This document shows, piece after piece, positions 22,401 to 34,400 of a stretch of DNA of 64,000 bases (its first letter is position 1; the number at the start of each line of letters is the position of its first letter). The translations under genes and the position numbers were made by a program. The DNA comes from Fragum whitleyi (Eukaryota > Mollusca > Bivalvia > Cardiida > Cardiidae), in assembly GCA_948146395.1 (NCBI GenBank), contig OX411543.1:19238363-19302362 (forward strand), given 5' to 3'. The notes beneath the pieces were generated by a model. The model had not been told where the DNA came from, did no database searches, and saw only the letters and a list, made by a program, of their open reading frames with translations.

Positions 22401-25400
22401 AAGAACGACCGTGATTTATTGGAAATTTTCACCTGGCCGAAAACGGATTTTCGCACTTGCGCACAGGATGTGACGTCATTGTAGTCATTCCTCTCGAAGG
22501 TAAACAATGCGAACGCTTGTTATTATCACAGCTATCGAACAACAACACGAAGGTTCGATATTGTTATACCGCTATCAACTTGTGCAGTCAGCACAGTTTA
22601 AACCTAAGCAAGCGGAAACTACAGATATGTTTTCTTTAAACCCTAAATCTGAGATATCTAGTCACGAGTCTAACAACAAGGTCCGGATAAACGTAAGTCG
22701 GAACCTATGGCATGGTTAGAGTGTTTTCACGCCGTTGTAACGATGTAATCTTATTAAAAATAAACATTTTTCTCTCACAAATTGAAATCGGCATTTTTCA
22801 GACTGTTCACTTCGTAAATTTGGTAAAAACTTCAGACGGAAATCCAATTTGATCTAATTAAGAGTAATATTTCACATTGACCAATCATTTAGCTTCAACT
22901 TTTGTTTATTATACAGATATATAAAAGAAAACATTAAAAAGGCTTGACATAACACATTTGATGGTTGGTCAAAACCATATTACTACAAAGTCAATCAAAT
23001 ATATTATGCAAAATTAAATCAAGACATTGAATAAAACCCTACCTCAACAGGGCTTTGGCAATTAAATGGTATGAAATTCCTTCAAACTATAATTATTTGT
23101 CGGTACAAATTTCCTTTTCCACGACTTTTCCATTTTCTTTAATCCACAAATGTTCACCCATGTTTTCACTTTTTTTTTTGAATTTGCCAAAAATATAACG
23201 AGTGAATATCATGAACAAATAATTAGAAAAATAAATTCAATTAAACACAAATTTGATGGTATTCCGTTGTCGATTGAAGGTTGTGTCTAGGTCTACCGCC
23301 GGTTGAAAATTAGTCTTTTGCGGCATGTCAGTTGAATCATCGAAGGATAAAATGTGTGTTTAATTAAGTCATAAAGTTTTATAAATTACATGTAGCTGGC
23401 TTGTTTTGTTTATTGAAAGCATTGTGACATCTTGCCGATTACACAACAGCGCACATGACAAATGATTTACCGAAGGTAACCCTTTCTGCGTGTGCTAATC
23501 TGTGTACCGATAATTCTTCTAATATGCCAATTATTTTCAAAATCATTTCTGAACCATTTTTCAAATTTATACATTTTTTTTTTATTTCGGCACACCAAAC
23601 ATTTTTATATATTAAAAAATGGTCACCGTTTCAAGCTGTAATAAGTGTCAAGCGGGTTCAATATCGTTTACACCAAGAAAACTTTGCTCTTTTTTTCAAC
23701 AAAAAAGTTTTCACAATATTGTAAATATCGAAAAACTGTTTAAATGTTGTATTAAATGTCTTATATCAAGAAAAAAGATATAAAGAGAGAAAAAAAGACT
23801 AAAAGAGGGAGAGGGAAAGAGAGGAGGACAGACAGAATGCGCCAAACCAGAGAGAATGCTCTAAATAAAAATGTTGACGGGTGATCAAAATGTCGCAAAT
23901 GTAGCTTTAAAAAGCTGTACTTGCGTTGATTCGATAATTTATCAATCATCGACGATATTGTTCAACGAATAATATATTACTTATTACGCGTGTGCGTACT
24001 GCGTGACATGTTTTTACGCCCTTGGACAAAATTAAAACAGGAAGAAATCTTTCCGGCATTCGAACTGTTCAAGTTTATACGTTAACTTCGAACTCAAGAA
24101 ATAATTTCTCAGAGCATAAGTTCTAAGAGACCATTCATTAAACTTCAGCTGCATTATATGTGACCCGTCACGCGAAAGTGGACCGACTGGGAACTCCATA
24201 AAATTAGAATGATTATGTAATGAAAGGATTGGTTCAAGTACGATTCAGTCAGAGGTCGCATAAAAAACTCTTTCAAGGGAAGAAACAAATAGCTAAATTA
24301 CTCTTGTAAAAGAAAATCATCAAAGTTGGACAATTTACGAACCTTCTCGGTCCGCAATTTGAGTAGGGTCGACTCTTTACGCACTAGTCTTACGTTCTTT
24401 GATGAAAGATTTAGAATTTGGTACTGAAACATCTGTTTATAGCTGATCAGAAGCTGCTCAAAAAGCCATTTTCGTAAACGAAAATATTGGGTACATTTTC
24501 AAAATTCAATAATATCGTTTTAAACTGTAAGTGCGATATTTTGGGTTTACAACAACAAAATGTTTTCATCATTGAACACCAAAATAAGTTATTTTACTAA
24601 TTACAGCAATTATGACACTTTGGTTTATTGACGGGGCGTGGTTTTCCAATGGAGTGTAGGACAAAAGCCCACTAGGTCAAAAGCCCACTGGGACAAAACC
24701 CCAGCGGACAAAAGCCCACTGGGACATAAACCCACCCCCTATAGGACAAAAGCCCACTCAGTATATATTTTAGTGTAGTGGAATGTTTCTAATCATAATG
24801 TTTGTTTATTTCTTTTTTTATGTACAATTATAAATTTTCATAAAGTTACTCTTGCCAATGTGGCTTCTTATTTTCTTTGTATATTAATTAATATGTGATT
24901 GACACCTTATTGTGTCATGTTTCCATTCAGTCTAGAATTTGAATTGACAAGTTACAGCTATACAAAGTGTGGTGTCATATAGTGTTGAAGAAGAGTAGAT
25001 GTCATATAGGTGTTACATACTTTTATCTCCCCAAATACACTAATACAGATAGATGAATATCTAATTAAAAAGTTTTTTAAGGATAACTTTAAAATACATA
25101 AATGCCATATGCTCAATAAATCATGCATAGAAAAAGTTAAAACATCTTACTATTTGCAAAGTTAAAGGATAATATTTCATAGGTACACAAACAAAACCCC
25201 ACAACCAAAATCCTAAAGACCTAATGTGGATGAAACTCAACACTATCTATACAATGTTGAGACAGTATTCTAAAGAAGTTAAATGATTTATTTATTGGAT
25301 GATTGAAAAAAAGTCATTAATTAATTAATTAATCAAAACATTATAAAAGTCTTACAATGATTTAATTTGATGGGCTTCTCATTCATGTTCATTTTGGAAT

Positions 25401-28400
25401 TTGCTGAATAAAAGTGTTTAAGGAAGACAAGAGTAGACAAAATATAAATTGAATGCTGTTAAATACAACATAAAAATAAATAAAACAACAAAAGAAAATG
25501 TAATTCGTATAAGACTTATTCATATGAATAATTTATATATTAAGTGGGCTTTTGTCCTATGTTGGGTGGGCTTTTGTCCAGTGGGCTTTTGTCCGCTGGG
25601 GTTTTGTCCCAGTGGGCTTTTGACCTAGTGGGCTTTTGTCCGTACCCCTTTCCAATGATATACATGATTATACGACAAAATTTTACCCAATCAGTTCACC
25701 GGAAATTTCAAAAGGCGTTTAATTGGTTCATTACCTTTTGACGGGGCGTGGTTATCGGACAATTTATGCGCAAGAATAACCAATCAGTACACCGAAAGAT
25801 ATTTCTATGTCTTTGTGTATAGTAAATCTTTCGGGTCCCGATTGAATTCAATTAGGATAATTAATACTATTAATAATGCTACATCAAGACATTTTAAATG
25901 AATTAGACCCTTGCATCTTGCCGCAACATCTTATAGAAAATCGTTTTTACGACAAATTTGTGAAAAATCTGTGATAGGTTGAACGAAATTCTGTAATTTT
26001 ATATGATCTGCTTATTCCGTCAATACATTCATAACTGCAGTGACGTCACAGGTCAGTTTCAATAGCGGGCTACAGGTGTGAACAGAGAAAATCGTCGATT
26101 TTACCATTATCGTATATATTATTTTCATTTTGAATATCACATCAGATTATTTTAATACATCTCTTTGAATTTACGTAAGGTCAAAAGAGCTTTTCATTTG
26201 ACCTTTAAAAAATAAGGAAAACGAGATTGTTCTTTGTATTCTTGCTGCAGGTAGGCAATTACAGTTGCGCATAATTTCTTCTTACGACTTAATTTATCTT
26301 TTCAATTGTCAGTTCGCAACTTAGATATACCAGTACTAAATCGGTAAAAATTAAAAGGCGCGACCGATTGAGTTGGTTGTAGTTACGATCTTTTTTTAAG
26401 TCAGAACAGCCATATGTGGGGTTTTACAAAATGTGCCGAAAATGAATAATAACACAATACTCTGAAACTGGATATTTGTTTACTTAAATCTTTTATGAAT
26501 CAAATGATTTCAGTTTTCGTCGCCGAAATCAGTGTTAGGCCGTCTGAAAAAATAGCATTAGTAAAAAAAAAAAAAAAAAAATAGGCATTTAAATGATCCT
26601 CTGGCATTGGTTTCTTTCTCTATTTGTAAAGATGCCGACGAATATCTGCCATGCGTTCAATATAATTACGTCCGCGAAATGTTTGACAATTGTTATCCAA
26701 CTTTGCATGTGTTCTGGCGTGCGTAGCGGATAATAATTTCTTAGCGTTTGCAGGCAGCCACACGGGTGCATTAGCTGATAAGTCCGTAGAGGATTTATTA
26801 ATCAGCTCAGTTCCTCTAAAAGAACGCGTAGATTTTCAAAAAAGGGAGAATTGCAAATAAAAGGAAAATATATATATTTTTGGTAAAGAAAAAAAACTAA
26901 GGGCCGAGTGGGATTCGAACCACCAGTTCCTGAGTTCGCAGTCTGCGGTTTTACCACTTGCGCTATGCATACTATTACAAATGTGCGGTACAAATAGGTT
27001 AATAAATAAATAATGATAACTCTAAGAGAAAATAATTGAAAATAAATGTCATTTATTCTTCTTTAAATTGTATAATCTTTATTCTGCCAACAAAATCTTC
27101 ATTCTGATCGACGTAAAATATATCCTCCAGGTACCCATTTTCACGCGACCCAATAGTCACGCACTATCAATATTCGGTTGATTATGAAGCCAACACAAAA
27201 CTAAATGGCACAACCTTCTTATTTCAATCTAAATAGTCCAATTCTGATTTGAAAATTGTTAGAAATTTTACTTATTAGTAATTTCTTTTATTTTCTAGCA
27301 TAGTTTAAAACAAAAGGGTCGATTAATCTCATTTTTCTTATGTCCTTATTTGTTACATCATAATAAGTCAACGTTTTTTTGGTTACCCACCTAATGTGGC
27401 TATCTTTTTATATTTGGTATTTGTCGTCATCTGAGGCTTTGAAATGACACAAGAATTATGTAGTGGGTCATTAATATGAGGATTATATGGGTAGATAAAC
27501 ATATAGGGGTCCTTATATTGATTGAGAAAATAAGGGCAGCATTCTTACCTTCTAGCTCCGATGCTTTTCTAACATTGTGATGTCTTTTAGATAATATAGA
27601 TTTATGAAAAATGGATTATTTTATCGGCAAATATCTTTATAATCTGAGAAACAATAACATAAACTCCCAGTTCGGAAAAATTGTTAGTGCTAAAATCAAT
27701 TAATGGGGAACCCCTTTTCAAAATAGGGATTGACTGACCACTTTATGTCAGTTGGAATATTTTGAAATCTATAATTCAATATCGAAATCATTATGGGTTC
27801 ACAAACATCTTTTTTTGAAGAATGGGTCAGAAAATTGATGTTTATTAATCATAGGTGGTATTTGAGACCAAAAACAATTTTATCTCTAAATATTTCACTT
27901 TTATTCTAAGTGCGTGAAAATTGGTTCCCTTTTTACTGATCTGTCATTTTTGGCAGGTTTTTTAAAACCTGCGACTTTTCTATAAAATAGGTACAATTGA
28001 CAAATTTCATGTTTTACTGAGATGACAATATGTAATCAAAGATAAGATTATAAGAAAATATGTTCTTTTAATTCCTAAAATAATTCTATTTGAATAATTT
28101 CCTTATGTGCGTGACTATGGGTTCTTCGTGGATAAACACAAAACCTTGTTGTTTATTTTCTTTGTTCGGTTCGGATTCTTTGAAAAATCACGAGTGACGT
28201 CCCTTTCATGTAGAAAGGCGCGTTCGTTCTATATCAACAAAACTCCTGTTTTTTTTTTTTTTGTTAAGTAATTATTTTTTCAGTTCCTATTTCATAATTT
28301 AGGTTCTTTTAAAAAACAACAACATTAACTGGCAGACATTTCTTTGTTTGTTTCGGATTTATGGAAATACACGAGTGACGTCCCTTTCATGTGGAAAGGC

Positions 28401-31400
28401 ACATTCGATTCTTATTTACAAAACACATAAATCGTTTGGAAATGATTAGATAATTGCATTAATAAAAAGAAAATATTTATGAATGCAGTATTTCTCCATG
28501 TCCAATCGTGGTTGAAATTCCCTTGATAAATCGATTATACTAGTCAGCAATAATTAAAACGCATTTTCAGGCACAGGGAGTAACGCATTTTCACTTCTTG
28601 CACGCTAGGATAAGCTGATATTTGGTTTTATTTCACAATGAAGCCCAATTTTCGACATCTCCATAATAGTCTTATGAGAAATATAACTTGATTTAGAAGT
28701 TGTTTGAAAAATATGATGATGTCGAAAAAAGGGCTTCATATTTTTTGGACTGCTTTAACAACGAAATTGCCCATAAAAATGACATTTTCGCTAAAAAGGG
28801 GAAACTTGATTGCTGTTTTTTGAGAAATTGGTATATATTTTAATATTTTTCTAAACGTTATTTCAGAGATGGTCAAATATATAAATAAAACAAGAGCTGT
28901 CACTGTAAGATGACAATGCCCCCGACACCGCTTTGATAGTAATAAGGAAGTTATGGCCAATGTTAAAGTTTTTGGACGGAATGACGGACGGACGGACGGA
29001 CAGACGGACGGACAGACGGACGGACAGACGGACGGACGGACAAGTCAAATTTATTATGCCTCCCTATCGGGGGCATAAAAAGTGGATTAAGAGCGGGAAA
29101 ATTGTTAATCAAAAAACGTGATTTTACAGGGCCAATATGTATAGTTCGTGAACATAGCCCTTTGTTAACTTATTGAGAGTTGGCCAAGTAGTATAATATT
29201 TTTTGATAAATTTGGCTCTTAAGTCTGTATATTTTGGGCAAGTTAGAAGAAAGTGAAATTCATTTTTGATATATTTTGTTTTGCAATACCTACATATTCT
29301 ATCTTTTCTATTAATATTTAAGTATCGACCACGTTGGATCTCTAAATCATGTGACGAGAGTCTAAATTTGGTTAGAGCGATTCAAAATTTCTTCTCTTTT
29401 ATAGAATCAAGCCGAAGTCGCTTTATCGTAATGTACAAGTTATAAACAACAAATTATTGATTTAATCCGGTGTTGTCGATTAAATGATGTGTAATTGGCA
29501 ATTATTATTTATTTGATCTACTTAAATGATGATAATTAATTAAAGGCTATGGAATTTATCGGTTGTCTGGTCTCTTTGAACAAAATGATCTTGAGCATTA
29601 CAGGTTGTTTACACATTTAGCAAACTGATTTCTCTAGGTCTTTAAAATGGACGAAAACCTGCTTTCGTAAGTTCCTCTCTCTAGAGGATCATGTGAAAGT
29701 GATACGCCTGCTTAACTCTGGGTGTTCTTCCAGGATTATTGCTAATGAGTTCGGCGTAGGTCTTACGCAGGTCCAAGCCGTGGCTAAACGCAAACGAGAA
29801 ATTCTCGATGAATATGAATCATGCGTTTTCACAATATCTTTTTATGTTAATGGTATGATTCCTTATTCTTTTAATGACAAACACTTAAAATGAAACTTTG
29901 GAATTGCTTAGAATTTGGAGAAGGCTATAGTTTTGCGATCTGGTAATGAGCTAAACAAAAGTGGTACGACAAAATGGCCGCCCTAAGGATACTGTGAACA
30001 GCAGCCAATCTGTGTACAGCAGCCAATTTGGGCCTCTCCCTTGACTGGCTGCTGTACACAGATTCGACTGTAGTTTGATCTTGGTAAATGACTTTGACCA
30101 ATGTCCTTGTCCTTGACAATAAATGATGTCTTTAGTTGTAAGGAACCTTCTTGCTAAATATAAGCATTCTCACTTGAATAGAGTTGAAGCTAAAGGAAAA
30201 TGTTATTTTGCAAGTTAAATTTTCACAGACAGACAGACAGACAGACACACAGATGGAGAAACAATATTCCAATATATCAATTGCCGGCATAAAAATGTAA
30301 ATCTTACCTGGTACTTCAACACCGTAAACCACAGCATCGTTCAACTTAACTATCTTACTTATAGTCGTCTCAACCTCGAATGTTGACACATTTTCTCCAC
30401 GCCATCGGAACGTATCACCGGTACGATCACGGAAATACATGTAGCCATACTCATCCATTACCAGTACATCACCTGAGGGTGTAAAATTTATAACAGGTAA
30501 TCGTTTGTTTCAATAAAAGACCATTTGAGCCTGTGCATGACATTCCCAACAATTTCAAAAATGTGCAAAGTAAAGACTCTGACCAGCCTGTGCCTCTGCC
30601 AAGTCTGACCAGAGTCTTCACTATGCGTTTGGAAGATAGATAAGGTCTAATAGTATCTGTAGACCATCAGGTAACTTAATATATACAGTATGTGGCTGCA
30701 GGATTGTGGAAATAGGGATTTTCTCCGCTTGTCCCTGGTCAAGTAAAAGAGGATTTTCTACTTGTCCAGAATCAAAATTAACTTGTCCGCAAAAAGCAAG
30801 AATAGATAGATTTGAGAAAACATTGTTTTTAATGAAGAAAATGCTGGAATTCAGCATTTTCTTTATTAAAATCAGTGTGTTTTTACTCTTTGCTACAAAC
30901 ATGAGGTGGTTACTCTCTTAGATGTAATGGTACTATTCCATGATTTTCCCTGGTATTTAATTGTCCTCCAACAAGTGGCCTTATAAAATGTACTTGTCCG
31001 CAGGTATAAAAGCCCGTGTCGGACAAGTCGGGCATGGGAATTCCACACCCCTGGGCCGCTGTCTACCCTACTCAATGTTCGCCCCTCATACACTCTTCTA
31101 ACTGTTGGAAATGTCACACCCTGGCTCATTTATCTTCTTTTTGATTATCAACAGAAGCCATATTTTCAAAAGCAGCAAAGACACTGGCCAAGATTTGAAA
31201 CCAGCTATTGTCAATAAACATAAGATATATTTATTTTCTATGTACCAACAGAAAAGTCTTTGCAATCTCAAAGCTTTTAGGGCACAAACAGACAAACACA
31301 AAGAATAAAAACATTTGTGACCCGTCAAGAAAAAAAGACTCTGTGGGCAGTGTGTAAAGTGTCGACCCTGGTCAGACTGCGAGGATTGTGCAGACTGATG

Positions 31401-34400
31401 GACTGAGCAGACTGATTAGAGTTGAAACTTTTGGCACTTTGCTAATTATCTGAATGTAGAATAATCATTCTACCTTCCTCTCAAAGAATTTGTGAAATGC
31501 AACCTCTGGTTGACCTAAGCCGAGCCAAAACTTCTTTTAAATATTGATTATAAAAAGTTCCCCTATGGTCCCTTTTTGAGTGACAGGTCACAATTTTTCC
31601 CTTTTTCTATCAATACAAGGGCATAGTAATTTATACAAAACATTACTTTTTTCCTCAAGCATTCAGAAAGGATAAGAACTTAAAACAAATTGCACATAAA
31701 ATATAATCTGTCAGTTTTGGTCTCCACAATACAATACATCATTAATTGAGCATAATTGAAATACGATTGGTGTGTTTTTCCTCACCAGTCATGAAAGCCA
31801 TATCTCCCTTTCTGAACACATCATGAGTTGTTTTCTTCTCTGAAGCTTTCTTATTCACATAACCATCAAATTCACGGAATGGATCACCAATAACAATCTT
31901 TCCAACCAATTCACCAGGTTCCCCTTTAAAATATAAACTACATTAAGTAAGGAAATAGAGGATAATCATTTGTTTCAGTGTAAGATCGATTTATAACCAT
32001 TGAGCAAACAACAAAAGCTATATTTTCACGAGTAGCGGGACCACGAGTGAAAATATAGCTTTTGTTGTTCACGAAATGAAATATTAATTGATCTTACTCA
32101 AAAAACAAACTATTATTCTATTTCTTTATTGCAAAAATGAGACAAAATGTGAAATTTCTAGGACATATTTTCATAAAGCACATCAATTTGCATGTGATTG
32201 CTATACAACGTTCATTGTGACTTCACTTATTTCGCCCGGCATTGATGACATCAGATACATTGCATAGCTACAAACATGAAGTTTCTTCATACAATCGGTA
32301 AATCGGTAAACTTAAGTCTCGTAGTTATCAATCCTAATAAAATCAAAATGATAATTATCTGCAATCAGCACACATGAGAAATTGTTGAAAATGTCCGTCA
32401 TACAGGCCAAGAGTCTCCTTGCGACACATCTGGGCACTGACAAATTGAGACTCCTTTGATTTATATAATACTAAGCCAATACATGTATAAAGTAACTGGG
32501 ACTGATGCTGCCCTGGCAAAATGCTTAACAATGATTTTAAAAATAGTAAAAAGGACAGTATAGAAAAAGATCAGTCTATGCAAACATGTAGACTCACCTT
32601 AGTCTAGATTGCCTGCTTTCTTTTACCCCTGATCGAAAAAAAACTTGAGCAATTTGGTTGAAATATTTCGAAAATTTGTTTCAAACCAAATGTAAATTCA
32701 GCAGGCCTTGGATTGAGGTTAGGAGTAATAACAAAATAAAATCTACCTTTCTTTCTCAGATGGTGATATAAAATAACTTTCCTAAAAGTGTAAGAAAGCA
32801 TACTATCAAAATATCAAACTGACCTGGTTTCGCTTTAACACATACTCCATTAGAGTCTCTCACCACGTTATTTCCACTGTCTACCTTAATCAATGTAACA
32901 GGATATATGAATGGAGCTATCCTTGTAGTGAAACCACATGCTCCTATAGTGTTGTTGAAATTAACTGGAAGAGAAGCATCAAATTTTGTCAGCCCTATAA
33001 GCTTGGTTAGTAGAGCATCTGAGCTCAAAACAATTGGAGGATAATTATTAAACAGAAATACAAATGTATCAAATTATCTCTTCTGTCTTCAAAAGTTGTG
33101 GTCACTTCATATAATTGTACAGCTTTTATCAATTAACCCATTTTAAAACCACAAAACTTAAGACTGAGTCATTTAAAAGAAATTATAGATGACAATTTAA
33201 AGAATAAATCTTACAATTTCTGTCAGAAGAGTAGAAAACATGGTGTTAAAAACACGATTGCTCACCAACAGCAATTTCTAATACTTTTACAATGATTCCC
33301 TCTTTTCTTGAGGTGCATAAAAATACAGATTGAGTGGGAATAAACTGACTGATGTATAGTACATACTCATACAGAAAATCTAGACCTTGTCATTTAACAA
33401 ACTTTTTATTATTTTAGTTGAAAATTCTAACTTGAGTCAATGTCATTTACCTTAGGTCAAGAGAAAATCCTTAGGTCATATTGGTCTAGTTTTAATGAGA
33501 TATTTGATCATGTGCATTAAATGAATCCATTTTGATCCCAACCGTTCATAAAAAATGAGCTTAAGATATGATTATGAAATAGGACATTACTTTACCCAGT
33601 GAAAAGCTACTGTTTAATGTTTTGTTTGAAAAAGTTATCAATTTTACTCTCTTTGTCTGCCTGCATTTGAAAACAAAGTAATCATATACACCTATGAGTG
33701 AAATACAGTAAAACTTGTGTTAAGCGACCACTTAAGGGGCCACCAAAAAGCGGTCGTTTATGGGAATGGTCGCTTAATACAAAATATCATGATAAATGTG
33801 ACAGTTCATTTTGATACCATTTATAGATTGTATAAATTTATTTCTAGTCGTACTGAATCTTATGATGTTCGAACCCATTAGAATCGTCTTATTGAGACGA
33901 TTCTAATGGGTTCTAACAACATAAGATTCAAAAATAACCAATTTTTCGATAAGAATGTCCTCTTTTTCAGAGATTTTGATTACGGAGAAGGAACTTTTTA
34001 TGGTGGTCGCTTAATACAAATGGTCGCTTAATAGACGTGGTCGCTCGAGCAATATCGCCTGTATACATCTCTTTCACTTGTGCACAGAGTAAAGCTTCTG
34101 ACCAAATTCTTCACTTTGTGGTCTGTAGATAGCTATCAGGGACCCTTAACCCTTTCCTGTTTTACAAAATTTTGGACCTGTCCAAATTCAAAGGTTTTGC
34201 AGACGAAAATTTAAAGTGGATTTAATTTGAAAACTAACCATTCTGTAGGGTAGAAAATAGTGTGGAAAAAGAAGAAAATGCTTGTTAGAAGCAATTTCTT
34301 CTTTTTTCACAATGTTTTCTCAATCATAAAATCACAGACACGTAAAAAGCAGGGATTAAACAGCAAAGGGTTAAACCAGGGTTTTGACTCCCAAAAATCC

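Noticed and set aside
22440..22730. Possible promoter/first exon around a TGACGTCA site with two overlapping frames
   Set aside because: A single CRE-like palindrome, no splice-supported exon and no domain in the short frames. TGACGTCA or GACGTCAC also occurs near 20395, 20560 and 26040, so it is not specific.
26901..26973. Functional tRNA gene
   Set aside because: A and B boxes match, but the acceptor arms do not pair and the anticodon stem is poor, so it is annotated only as a tRNA-like relic.
28975..29041. GGAC/GGACAGAC run as an independent microsatellite locus
   Set aside because: It is the internal microsatellite of the hairpin-ended element 28889-29076, as in its relatives.
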